64,000 bases of DNA from Flavobacterium sp. (GCA_014379405.1 JACMLU010000016.1:124001-188000); one strand, 5' to 3'. Positions 34,750 to 43,427 are shown, counted from the first letter of the stretch. Notes: generated by a model from the sequence alone, not told the origin. A program made the numbers and translations.

Positions 34750-37700
34750 TTAAAATTTTAAGTTAGCGCCAATTACAAATGATCTCAAAGTTGGATAAGC
34801 ATCTAACTCTACACCTTGTGTTCCATAAGGATCGCCATTACCGTTTAACTCAGGAGAGAATCCCGAGAATTTTTGTGTAATAAAAGGATTAATAGCGTTT
34901 ACATAAATTCTGCAGGCACTAATGAAACCCGTGCTTTGCAATGGCAATTTGTATCCTGCCGTAATGTTGTTGATTCTAAAGAAATCTCCAGATTCTAAAT
35001 AATAAGTAGAAGCAACAGGTACTTGGTTAAATGGTGCTGGATTTGAAGCCGACAAATTGTTTGCTGTCCAGAAATCCATTGCAAGGGATTCTTCGATATT
35101 TTCACCTGCAAAACGTTGTGCTTTTTTACCGTTATACACTTTTGCTCCATTGGTTCCGTAGCCATCTACAGAAAAATCAAAGTTTTTGTATGCAAACCCT
35201 AATGTTATCCCATAATTGGATTTTGGTAAAATAGAGCCAACATATTTTTTATCGGCAGTTGTGTTCAATGCATCCTGTGTTACTTTTTCACCCAGAGCAT
35301 TGTAGTACAGCATTTTTCCGTTTACAGAATCAAAACCTGCATATTCATAAATGTAAAAACTTCCCAATGGCTGACCTATTGAAGTATTATCCAATAGCTT
35401 GGTGTCTTGACCGTTGCCTAATCCTCCTCCAATAACGGGTGATAGAATAACGTTTTTCAAGCCTGTGAGTTCATTTTTGTTATTCGAAAAATTACCCCCA
35501 ATCCAATAGCTGAAATTTTCTCCAATTTTATCGTCCCAACGTAACGAAATTTCATATCCCTTGTTTGAAACTTCACCTACGTGTGCCGGTGATACATTTG
35601 TTATTCCTGAGGTAGAATATGGTTTTGTGTTTAAAATTACATTGGAAGTATTCTTGTCGTACAAGTCAAAAGTTCCTTTTAATTTATTGTTTAAAAGTTC
35701 GAAATCTAAACCAACTGAAGTTTCTTCCGTGATTTCCCATGATAAACTGGGGTCAATTTGAGAATTAATCGTTGTTCCTTCATTCAAAATGGAACCTCCC
35801 AAATAGGCATTCTGTCCAGATGTATAGCTTGCCCTGTTAAGTGGCACGTTTTGATTTCCTAATTTACCCCAGCCTCCTCTTAATTTCAACAAATTAATCG
35901 TTTTTGAATCTGCTAAAAAGTCTTCTTTAGAAATAACCCAACCTAAACCAAAAGCAGGAAACGTGCCCCAACGGTAGTCTTTGCCGAAATTTGAAGATCC
36001 ATCACGTCTAAGAGTCCCTGTTGCCAAGTATCTATCCATCAATTTATATTGAAAACGTCCTAAATAAGATGCCAGTTTTACTTGGTTGAAAACCTCGTCT
36101 TTATAACTCGTAACATTTGTGGCATATTCAACATCTTTTAAAGACCAGTAGTTATTATTTGAATTGACATTTTTTCTGGCAATAGCGAGTTTTTCTTTGG
36201 CTCCCTTAACATTGGTTTCAATACCTGCCGTTACTTCAATATTGTGGATTTCGGCGAATACCTTGTTGTAAGTCAGATAATTTGCCAAGTTCCAGTTGAA
36301 ATATTCTTCTCTACCTTTTGACAATAAATTTATATTGGCATTTGGAAATTCTTTTTCATAATCACTACCCACTTTATTAGGGTTTGCTCCTAACCAAATA
36401 TTTTTGGTGTCTTCATAATTATATTGTTTCCAAGTGTAAAATTCTCCGTTAAATTGCGATGTGAATTTTAAGGATTCAACAATTTCATAATCTAACTTTA
36501 AACCTCCCTGAAAAGTTTGGCTTCTTTGCTGCTCATCAAAAAAATCTAGTTGAGCTACCGGATTGCCAACATTATTAAATGATGATCCTGTTTGACTGGC
36601 AAATCCGTCAGAGCCTACTCTTGATACTCCATATTTTCCGTCAGGAAAACGAACTGGAACAATTGGGGATTGTTTGTAAGCATTTGTAAAAGCGGACAGT
36701 GGCTTAGGTGTTGATTTTGTTGAAGTAAAACTAAAGTTTTGATTTAATACTAATTTTTTAGAAATTTTATATTCATTGTTGTTTCTAAAAGTGGTACGGC
36801 TATAATCTAATCCGTCCAAGATTGCTTTTTCTTCATAATTTCCTAAACTGAAAAAGTATTTGATGTTTTCTGAGGCACCGGAAACAGAAACGTTATTTTG
36901 AGAATAAGTTCCAGTTCTTGTAATTTCATCAAACCAATCCGTATTTACTGGTTGATCTTGTGAGAAAGTAGTAGCCTGCAATGCAGAATTTGTGTAATGT
37001 GAATACTTATTGCTACCTGCCATTTTTACTTTTTTCAAAGGTTCTCTTATACCGGAAAAGCTTTCAATTTCTACAGAAACTTTTTCACCTTTACCTTTTT
37101 TTGTCGTAATAATAATAACTCCATTTGCAGCTCTAGTACCATATATTGCCAATGCTGAAGCATCTTTTAAAATATCATATGAGGTTATGTCATTTGTGTT
37201 AATGTTATTGATGTTCTCTGTTGGCATGCCATCAACAACATACAAAGGTGTTCTTCCACCCAAAGCTGTACCTAAACCTCTAATGACAACTGAAGGTGTA
37301 CTTCCGGGCAAGTCTGATGAAATTACTTGTACCCCGGCTGCTTTTCCTTGTATTGCTTGTGAAGCATTTAATACTTTGGTTTTAGAAATTTCTTCTGCTG
37401 AAATAGAGGAAATGGCGGTAGTATTATCTACTTTTTTTCTTGTTCCATATCCAATGACCACCACTTCTTTCAGTGCCGTGTCCTGAGATTCTTTTAAAGT
37501 AATTGCCATTAAACCGGAAGTTGCGGCTATTGAAACAGCGTCAAAACCCAGCATTGAAATCTTCAGAATTTCACCAGGTTTGGCATTCAGGGTAAAATTA
37601 CCGTCGAAATCTGTCTCAGCGGTAGTTTTGGATTCTTGAGCAATAACAATGGCTCCGGGAATTCCCAATCCACTACCATCCACTACTTTTCCTTTAATTG

Positions 37701-37764
37701 CTTGACCCGACATGTAAGCCGGTAGCAGCAATAGTGCTAAAAAGCTAAAAATAAAATTTCTCAT
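34750..37764 (-). CDS. SusC/RagA family TonB-dependent outer-membrane transporter
   Basis: Outer-membrane oligosaccharide importer (1004 aa). The signal peptide is residues 1-20. A carboxypeptidase-D-like regulatory domain follows (IKGKVVDGSGLGIPGAIVIA to about 95), then the TonB-box region ALKEVVVIGYGT, the plug (TPSVVIRGLGTALGGRTPLYVVDG, DASALAIYGTRAANGVIIIT) and a 22-strand barrel ending in F. It lacks an N-terminal STN/anti-sigma-interacting domain, so control comes from the separate regulator gene. It heads the minus-strand operon SusC-SusD-LamG. The 244 bp upstream contain repeated TACTACAT words. Confidence 0.97.
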   Translation of the reverse strand: MRNFIFSFLALLLLPAYMSGQAIKGKVVDGSGLGIPGAIVIAQESKTTAETDFDGNFTLNAKPGEILKISMLGFDAVSIAATSGLMAITLKESQDTALKEVVVIGYGTRKKVDNTTAISSISAEEISKTKVLNASQAIQGKAAGVQVISSDLPGSTPSVVIRGLGTALGGRTPLYVVDGMPTENINNINTNDITSYDILKDASALAIYGTRAANGVIIITTKKGKGEKVSVEIESFSGIREPLKKVKMAGSNKYSHYTNSALQATTFSQDQPVNTDWFDEITRTGTYSQNNVSVSGASENIKYFFSLGNYEEKAILDGLDYSRTTFRNNNEYKISKKLVLNQNFSFTSTKSTPKPLSAFTNAYKQSPIVPVRFPDGKYGVSRVGSDGFASQTGSSFNNVGNPVAQLDFFDEQQRSQTFQGGLKLDYEIVESLKFTSQFNGEFYTWKQYNYEDTKNIWLGANPNKVGSDYEKEFPNANINLLSKGREEYFNWNLANYLTYNKVFAEIHNIEVTAGIETNVKGAKEKLAIARKNVNSNNNYWSLKDVEYATNVTSYKDEVFNQVKLASYLGRFQYKLMDRYLATGTLRRDGSSNFGKDYRWGTFPAFGLGWVISKEDFLADSKTINLLKLRGGWGKLGNQNVPLNRASYTSGQNAYLGGSILNEGTTINSQIDPSLSWEITEETSVGLDFELLNNKLKGTFDLYDKNTSNVILNTKPYSTSGITNVSPAHVGEVSNKGYEISLRWDDKIGENFSYWIGGNFSNNKNELTGLKNVILSPVIGGGLGNGQDTKLLDNTSIGQPLGSFYIYEYAGFDSVNGKMLYYNALGEKVTQDALNTTADKKYVGSILPKSNYGITLGFAYKNFDFSVDGYGTNGAKVYNGKKAQRFAGENIEESLAMDFWTANNLSASNPAPFNQVPVASTYYLESGDFFRINNITAGYKLPLQSTGFISACRIYVNAINPFITQKFSGFSPELNGNGDPYGTQGVELDAYPTLRSFVIGANLKF

Positions 37765-37811
37765 AAGTTTGTGATCGTTTAAGTTAGTAGAGCCAAATTA
37801 AGCAATTACAA

Positions 37812-37950
37812 CGTTGTAGTACATCATATAGTCCTACTACATGAGTACATCAAAATCAAATAAAATAGAGTTATTTTATTGATTAGTAATAGATTATGCT
37901 ATTTTTAAAACAGCTTTAACATGTAGTTGTGATGTAGTAATGATGTATTG
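37812..37950. promoter_or_regulatory. Repeated ATGTAGT / TACTACAT words upstream of SusC
   Basis: Inverted repeat GTAGTA (37816-37821) and TACTAC (37835-37840) about 50-75 bp before the SusC start. Farther out, minus-strand 11-bp direct repeats CATCATTACTA and CATCACAACTA lie within 37920-37950. One-helical-turn spacing suggests sites for a multimeric activator, perhaps the neighbouring LuxR-type regulator. Confidence 0.45.
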
Positions 37951-38008
37951 TGAAAATGTAAAAAAAGTAGTTTAAAAATATAATATCCTTAAAATTTAAC
38001 GAGATAAA

Positions 38009-40756
38009 TTATATAGTAACTAGGAACTTAGACAGATTTTCCTCTTGAGAGAGGTTTAATTTCTTTCTCAAACGATAACGATGAAGTTCCACACCCCTAA
38101 ATGAAATGTTCATCATGGGAGCAATTTCTTTGGAAGAAAGATTCATTTTAAGATAAACACATAATTTTATGTCTTTTGGAGTAAGGTTTGGAAACTTCTT
38201 GGAAAGGCTAATGATAAATTCATTGTGAATTTGATTTAGATTGGTTTCGAAAATTTCCCATTCGTGTTTGTTTACTTCATTAATCTTGATTGCTTTTTTG
38301 ATTTCACTTTTTAGTTTGTTGAAATCTTTTTCGGAATCTAAAATTTGTTGAATGTTGTCAATCATTTCACTTTGCTTGGCTATGGACAATGATTTTCCGG
38401 CAACTTCAGATGATTTGGTTTGCAATTCGAGTTCCAGAATGTGTTTTTCGTATTCTTGGATATTCAATTCGTTTTCTGCTTTCAATTCCATTTCTAAAAT
38501 TTCATTCTGGTGTTTTAGTTCTTCTTCCTGTAATTTCAATTTTTGAATGTATCGCAACTTATTCCATTTATAATATAAAAAGAAAACGGTTCCAATCAAG
38601 ATGGAATACAGCAATATCATCAAAAAAGAAAAATACCAAGGTTGCGCCACTTTAAAATCAAAGCTGGAAAGTTCATCATGACTGGCACCATCGTGTTTGT
38701 AAACAACAACAGAATGAAGTCCGCTGCTTAAGTTGTTCAATACAATCAAACCATCAGTAATGGGAACAAAATCTTTTGTGTCATCCAGTTTGTAAAACAA
38801 ATTGGGTTTTGTGGCACCATAAATTCCTGAAACCACGTGAATTTTTAATTCGGAATTAAAATCGATTTTATCATCTTTCCCAAGAAGATTTTGATTGTTG
38901 AAAGCTTCTATTTTAAGGTCTAGATTTTGCTTGTTGCCGTTATTTAACCGAAGTGAAATAAAACCATCATCTAGATTCAACAAATAATTGTTTTTATCCC
39001 TAAAAATTTTTAAGTTATCATTGATCAATTTTCCTTTATAATATTTCTCCTGAATGATATTCCACACAAACTTATTGCCATTGGCATAAATATGATATAA
39101 AATTCCTCCTTGCAGCACTACAAAATGACTTTCGTCAATGGCCACGACATCCGAAATATTTTTGAAACTATCATTAAACAATTCGTTCTTTTCCAGTTTA
39201 TTGGTCAATGAATTGTAAGTGTACCAAGAATTGTTGATCAAGAAGAGGATTTCATTTCTAAATTCGAAAATCTTGACGCCAAAATCATTGACTATCTCGC
39301 TTAGTTGCGTAATATTTTCAACCTTTAATGTTTCGTAATTGTTGTTGAATAGAACACGGTATAATCCACGATAATTATCGGCAGCAAAAATTTCGTTCTT
39401 TTTATTTTGAGCTACATATTTTATGGGTTTTTGGATGTCTCTAATTATTTTATGCTCGTTTAATTTTGTAATGTCATCATAAACTAAAACGCCGCTATAG
39501 GTTGACTGAAAACACGAATTGTTGATGCTGCTTTTTGATAAATTCCAACCACCGTTTACATTATTGATTTTATAAAAAGAACCATTATCGTAACAGAATG
39601 TTCCATCGTTGTGACCAATAATGTATTTGTCATCAATTTTGGTAATGTTCCAAGCTTGTCCCTGGGTATTGGGAAGCATGGTGAATTTTCCTAATTCATA
39701 TTCGAAAACACCATGATTGGAAGCAATCAGATACCCTTTCTGGGTAGTGGCAACAGAATATACAGAGCCTAAAATTCCGGAATTATCATAAAATATGGAG
39801 ATTGGAGAATTCACTTCAACATGGGCTATGCCATTGTCCAATCCCAGCCACAAATCGTCCTCTTTATCAAAACCAATACTCAAAATGGAGTTGTTCATCA
39901 AGACATTATCACGACGGATATTTTTGTAGGTATTGGTATTCAGGTCAAAAACATAAATCCCCTTGTTGCCTGTACCAATAATTAGCTGGTTGTTTTTTGT
40001 AAACCTTGCCACATTGATGGTAGCCGTTTTTAATATTTCATTTAAGGGATTATTCCAAGCTGTCAGATTATTGTTTTCGTTGATGAAAATTCCTTTTTTC
40101 TGACTAAAAACATATACTTTATCTTGATGTTTTTCAATAGCATGAACAACTGTGTTTTTGGGAACATTCCATCCTTTTGGTCGGGTAATTCTAGTACCGT
40201 CCATCTTGAAAATTCCTTTTTCTACAGATGCTACATACAGGTTTTTTTCAACTACAAAACAATAAGATATTAGAAAAGGAAATCTGATTTTTTGGATATG
40301 CTTGCCATTATAAATAAAAACATCATTAAAGGACTGAAAATAAATTGCCCCGTTAAATTTGAAAATTTTCCAGATTTCTTCATTATCTTTTTCATCAAAT
40401 AATCGCAGGTTTTTTGTAATTGATACATAATGCATTTTACCATCTTTTCTATACCAATAACCAAATTCTTTATAAGAGCCAGAGTAAATTTTATCCCCTT
40501 CAATCATAATGGAACGTATGATGGTTTTGTTGGGGAGTGTATATTTTTCCCATATTACGCCGTCATATCGCAATAAATAATGATTATTTGCAAAATACAT
40601 TGCCTTGTCATTTCCCTGGGCAACATTCCAAATCTGGTTGTCTCCCTGATAATACAACTTGCTGTAATTTTCAACAAATGGAAGTATTTCTTGTGAATAA
40701 GAATAACAATTTAGAATTATAAATAAAATGAGGGCAAAAGTTTTTGGTTTTAGCAT
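38009..40756 (-). CDS. Membrane PUL regulator: beta-propeller sensor, TM helix, LuxR-type HTH
   Basis: Probable transcriptional activator of the neighbouring PUL (915 aa). The signal peptide is residues 1-21. A periplasmic propeller of two-component-regulator type follows (repeats such as IWNVAQGNDKAMYFANN and DDLWLGLDNGIAHV), then a triple-tyrosine-like beta domain near 610-690. One membrane helix is at about 700-722 (FSFLMILLYSILIGTVFFLYY), a cytoplasmic coiled coil at about 730-800, and a LuxR/GerE-type HTH at about 850-905 (LTPKDIKLCVYLKMNLSSKE, then RYRLRKKLNL). No histidine kinase or receiver domain is present, so signal passes directly from sensor to DNA-binding domain. It is separated from SusC by 244 bp on the same strand. 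Confidence 0.92.
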   Translation of the reverse strand: MLKPKTFALILFIILNCYSYSQEILPFVENYSKLYYQGDNQIWNVAQGNDKAMYFANNHYLLRYDGVIWEKYTLPNKTIIRSIMIEGDKIYSGSYKEFGYWYRKDGKMHYVSITKNLRLFDEKDNEEIWKIFKFNGAIYFQSFNDVFIYNGKHIQKIRFPFLISYCFVVEKNLYVASVEKGIFKMDGTRITRPKGWNVPKNTVVHAIEKHQDKVYVFSQKKGIFINENNNLTAWNNPLNEILKTATINVARFTKNNQLIIGTGNKGIYVFDLNTNTYKNIRRDNVLMNNSILSIGFDKEDDLWLGLDNGIAHVEVNSPISIFYDNSGILGSVYSVATTQKGYLIASNHGVFEYELGKFTMLPNTQGQAWNITKIDDKYIIGHNDGTFCYDNGSFYKINNVNGGWNLSKSSINNSCFQSTYSGVLVYDDITKLNEHKIIRDIQKPIKYVAQNKKNEIFAADNYRGLYRVLFNNNYETLKVENITQLSEIVNDFGVKIFEFRNEILFLINNSWYTYNSLTNKLEKNELFNDSFKNISDVVAIDESHFVVLQGGILYHIYANGNKFVWNIIQEKYYKGKLINDNLKIFRDKNNYLLNLDDGFISLRLNNGNKQNLDLKIEAFNNQNLLGKDDKIDFNSELKIHVVSGIYGATKPNLFYKLDDTKDFVPITDGLIVLNNLSSGLHSVVVYKHDGASHDELSSFDFKVAQPWYFSFLMILLYSILIGTVFFLYYKWNKLRYIQKLKLQEEELKHQNEILEMELKAENELNIQEYEKHILELELQTKSSEVAGKSLSIAKQSEMIDNIQQILDSEKDFNKLKSEIKKAIKINEVNKHEWEIFETNLNQIHNEFIISLSKKFPNLTPKDIKLCVYLKMNLSSKEIAPMMNISFRGVELHRYRLRKKLNLSQEENLSKFLVTI

Positions 40757-40845
40757 TTTGTAAAAAAAAATGTTATTATTATTTTTAATTAACGGGAGTT
40801 CGATGTGAAAAAGTAAAAAATATATTTAAAAAATAGAAATGATTT

Positions 40846-41004
40846 ATGTGGATTAAGAGCGAGCAATCAAATGTTTTAAAAACGACCTCTAAGTTAGAGG
40901 CGAATAAAAATACAGAAATTTACTTTATTATGGACAAATTCTCTAAAGAATTTGATAAAACCATAAAAGCTTTTAGAGTTCAATTAAGGGGAAGGAAGAA
41001 ATAG
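40846..41004 (+). pseudogene. Possible N-terminal remnant of an IS982-like transposase
   Basis: A 52-codon frame contains NTEIYFIMDKFSKEFDKTIK, which resembles the N-terminus of Bacteroidota IS982-type transposases as I remember them; nothing downstream continues the protein. No inverted repeats were found. It is weak evidence alone, but it lies among integrase remnants. The rest of 40757-41243 holds only the integrase fragment. Confidence 0.35.
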
Positions 41005-41087
41005 AGAAGCCTTCCTTTTTTGCCTGACTACTCTTTAAACCTAATTTATGGAACTCAAAAAACTTTTGGCAAGGATACAGGTTTTCG

Positions 41088-41200
41088 ACATATTTTGATG
41101 TGCTCACTTCTACGCGAACTCCATCGACAGTAATTCTTAAATAGATTGGCAGTAATCCATTTTTTGATGCTTTGGCACTTTTTGCATAAAAAAACTGGAC
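41088..41200 (-). pseudogene. Tyrosine recombinase N-terminal remnant
   Basis: A minus-strand frame reads NGLLPIYLRITVDGVRVEVS, then TSKYVE. This is the arm-type DNA-binding domain found at the start of Bacteroidota phage/transposon integrases. The expected KW continuation is lost and the upstream ATG is in another frame. It is the remains of an integrase, downstream of the Fic gene. Confidence 0.6.
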
Positions 41201-41243
41201 ATGCTAACTTAGCAATCACAGAAAGTTAAGAAATAATCTTAAT

Positions 41244-42332
41244 TTAAATGGCAAACAATTTATACGAAGTCCCTCTACCACTTCCTTCCTGTTCCAAGAT
41301 ATTTTTTTTCATTAAATCTTGAATATCTCTAAGAGAAGTATCCGTAGAGACTTTAGTGATTTTGGCATATTTAGAAACCGTGAGCTTGCCGAAAAAATCA
41401 TCCAAAAGTAGTTGCAGTATTTTTTGTTGGCGTGAGTTAAAATCAGCAGCACGATGAGTTTCCCAAAATTGGGCACGTTTTAAAGTTAAAGCAATAGTTT
41501 CATCGGTCTGCGCCATCGAATGCAACAAACAATCCAGAAACCATTGCAACCAGGCAGTAATATCCAAATCCCCTTTCTGGGTAGCTTCCAATATATCATA
41601 ATACTTGTTGCGCTCCGCTTGAATTTGGGCAGACATTGAATAAAAGCGTTGCTTGCTTTGGTCGGCACGAGCTAATTGCATATCGGTTATGGCTCTTGTT
41701 ATACGTCCGTTGCCATCTTCAAAGGGGTGTATGGTAACGAACCACAAATGGGCGAAAGCAGCTTTTAGTACTGGATCAATATCTTGATTGGCATTGAACC
41801 ATTCTAAAAAGACATTCATTTCTAGCGGTACTTTGTCTGCGCTCGGTGCTTCAAAATGTACCATTTCTTTTCCCATTGGACCAGAAGTCACCTGCATAGT
41901 ATCGTCACGCCAAGCAGCAGTTTTTATTTTATGCATCCCACTTCGCCCAGTAGGGAAGAGGGCAGCATGCCATCCAAACAAACGTTCGTCATTTAAAGGT
42001 TCGTCATATCGTTGCGTAGCGTCCAAAAGCATTTCTACAACACCTTCAACATTGCGTTCTGCAGGAACAGCACCGGCGATTTCAATTCCCAAACGTCTTG
42101 CAATAGAAGAACGAACCTGTTCCGGATTCAATTGTTCTCCTTCAATTTCGCTTGACTTCAGTACATCCAAAGTCAATGTTTTAAGCACGGTTTCTTCTTG
42201 TAATCGAAAACCAAGGCCTTGCATCATACCAAGTATTTTGCCTTGCCTGTGTCTAACTTCTCCTAGCAAAGGAGTAATTACATTCGCGTCCCAAGTGAAT
42301 TTTGGCCAATCTTTTTTTTGATGGATATACAT
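41244..42332 (-). CDS. fic: Fic family AMPylase-like protein with N-terminal inhibitory helix and wHTH
   Basis: Fic-domain protein (362 aa) that would transfer AMP or another nucleotide moiety to a protein hydroxyl. N-terminal DUF4172-type region; inhibitory motif S60-x-x-x-E64-G65 in SSEIEGE marks a class II (self-inhibited) Fic, in which the Glu blocks ATP until relieved. The catalytic loop is HPFEDGNGRITR (His202 to Arg213). Residues about 295-362 look like a winged helix (ILQLLLDDFFGKLTVSKYAK). Unlike toxin-antitoxin Fic pairs, no antitoxin gene is needed. Palindromes with ACCGCA arms directly abut the start codon and suggest autoregulation by the winged helix. It lies between integrase remnants beside ssrA. 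Confidence 0.93.
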   Translation of the reverse strand: MYIHQKKDWPKFTWDANVITPLLGEVRHRQGKILGMMQGLGFRLQEETVLKTLTLDVLKSSEIEGEQLNPEQVRSSIARRLGIEIAGAVPAERNVEGVVEMLLDATQRYDEPLNDERLFGWHAALFPTGRSGMHKIKTAAWRDDTMQVTSGPMGKEMVHFEAPSADKVPLEMNVFLEWFNANQDIDPVLKAAFAHLWFVTIHPFEDGNGRITRAITDMQLARADQSKQRFYSMSAQIQAERNKYYDILEATQKGDLDITAWLQWFLDCLLHSMAQTDETIALTLKRAQFWETHRAADFNSRQQKILQLLLDDFFGKLTVSKYAKITKVSTDTSLRDIQDLMKKNILEQEGSGRGTSYKLFAI

Positions 42333-42333
42333 A

Positions 42334-42355
42334 TTTACCGCATTTTTGCGGTAAA
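42334..42355. promoter_or_regulatory. 22-bp palindrome abutting the fic start codon
   Basis: TTTACCGCA-TTTT-TGCGGTAAA, 9-bp perfect arms, ending 2 bp from the fic ATG (42330-42332). Its core ACCGCATTTTTGCGGT is repeated exactly at 42411-42426. A probable operator overlapping the translation start region. Confidence 0.65.
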
Positions 42356-42369
42356 TATAAAGATTATTT

Positions 42370-42450
42370 ACAGCATATAAAAAAATATGCGGTGATTATT
42401 TTAGTTTATAACCGCATTTTTGCGGTAAAATAAAGATTTCATTACCGCAT
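42370..42450. promoter_or_regulatory. Further ACCGCA palindrome and half-sites upstream of fic
   Basis: It holds ACAGCATAT / ATATGCGGT (imperfect inverted repeat, 42371-42393), the exact core ACCGCATTTTTGCGGT (42411-42426) and a lone TTACCGCAT half-site (42442-42450). With 42334-42355, at least six half-sites lie within 120 bp. Confidence 0.55.
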
Positions 42451-42586
42451 AATTATAAAAACATATAGCTGTTGACTTTAAACCGGGATATCTGAAAACT
42501 CATAAATCCGTTCCATTCGAGATATTACTATCCAGTTTAAAATTACCTAATTTAGATTTTAATTATTCCATATCATCACTCACTTT

Positions 42587-42772
42587 TCAATCCAGGATTT
42601 TGGCATAGTGTTGGGTGGTTCTGAGGCTCCTGTGGCCAAGCATTTTGCTGACAGTTTCAATAGTAACTCCATTTGTGAGGATTACAGTCGTTGCAAAAGT
42701 ATGTCGGGAAATATGGAAGGTTAGTTCTTTGTTGATGCCGCAAACATCCGCTATTTCCTTTAGACCTATCAA
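42587..42772 (-). pseudogene. Tyrosine recombinase C-terminal fragment
   Basis: 61 codons bounded upstream by a stop and without ATG: LTFHISRHTFATTVI gives the HxxR box, MLGHRSLRTTQHYAKI gives LGH and the catalytic Tyr. This is the last part of a Bacteroidota phage/transposon integrase; the first two-thirds and the first catalytic Arg are missing. It lies 98 bp from the ssrA 3' end, the usual place of an island integrase using ssrA as its site. Confidence 0.8.
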
Positions 42773-42781
42773 TTATGATTT

Positions 42782-42855
42782 AATGATGATTTTTGAAAGT
42801 AGTGAAAAACAAAAATGCCAGTAAATCCTAAGATTTACGGGCATTTAGTTCTAAT
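42782..42855. repeat. 74-bp direct repeat, copy B (next to ssrA)
   Basis: Near-identical to 25481-25553 and in the same orientation. It begins 10 bp beyond the integrase fragment and ends 15 bp before the ssrA 3' end. Confidence 0.7.
42815..42844 (-). terminator. ssrA terminator
   Basis: A 13-bp stem with one mismatch (ATGCCAGTAAATC with GATTTACGGGCAT, loop CTAA). On the minus strand, T-rich sequence TTTTTGTTTTTC follows, 26 nt after the mature tmRNA end. Confidence 0.75.
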
Positions 42856-42869
42856 TGAATTTAGATTTG

Positions 42870-43263
42870 TGGAATCGCCGGGAATCGAACCCGGGTCCAA
42901 ACAAGCAACTAAAGAGCTTTCTACACGTTTATTTCCTGAATGGGTTTTCGACTCGGAGTTAGGTCAGGAACAACCGCTCTTTGCTTAGCTTCTTTAATTT
43001 CGAAATCCACCCGAAGCTTGTGGAAATCTAGGTTTAAATTTACGATTCACCTTAACCGACCGCTATAAACCAAAGCTTTCGAGGTAAATCCTGCTTTCCT
43101 ACCTGGTAGGACGAGGCTAATCTTACTATAATTCAGATTATGCAGCAAGAGCGTAGTTTCCTTCGCCGTGTATGTGTTTTGAAACCTTTTATTTACGAGA
43201 ATTGTCCCAGTTCTCGGCGTGCTTACTTTTCAATTCGACTTGCTGTCAAAACCAGTCGACCCC
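42870..43263 (-). ncRNA. ssrA: tmRNA (transfer-messenger RNA)
   Basis: tmRNA rescues stalled ribosomes. The 5' end GGGGTCG (43263 to 43257) pairs with CGATTCC (42877 to 42871) as a 7-bp acceptor stem. The T-arm is GGGTTCGATTCCC, next to the discriminator A at 42870; CCA is not encoded. The tag frame at 43141-43167 encodes GEGNYALAA, ending with TAA at 43138-43140. The 5' segment carries GACTGGTTTTGACAGC, typical of tmRNA. It is 394 nt, one-piece. The 3' end is a common integration site and has an integrase fragment next to it. Confidence 0.96.
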
Positions 43264-43341
43264 ATTTTTTTAGTATTCAGTAGTCCGTTTTTAGTATTCA
43301 CTTGAAAACTAAACTTCAAAAACTCTTGTTGTTTACTTCTG

Positions 43342-43349
43342 CAAAGGTA
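43342..43349 (-). promoter_or_regulatory. Possible ssrA promoter element (TACCTTTG)
   Basis: Exact TAnnTTTG on the minus strand, 79 nt before the mature tmRNA 5' end. The transcript would then be trimmed at its 5' end. Confidence 0.35.
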
Positions 43350-43370
43350 CATTAATCTAGTTCAATTTCC

Positions 43371-43424
43371 AATACTCATAATTGAATACTCATAATTGAA
43401 TACTCACAACTGAACACTGACCAC
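43371..43424. repeat. 14-bp tandem repeat, about 3.9 copies
   Basis: The unit AATACTCATAATTG is repeated exactly twice, then twice with changes (AATACTCACAACTG, AACACTGACCACTC), just after the stop of the serine hydrolase gene. Related words (TAGTATTCA, ACTGAACACTGAATACT) occur at 43271-43300 and near 49641. Confidence 0.7.
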
Positions 43425-43427
43425 TCT

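Noticed and set aside
43371..43424. CRISPR array
   Set aside because: Units are adjacent 14-mers without spacers, and no cas gene is in the window.
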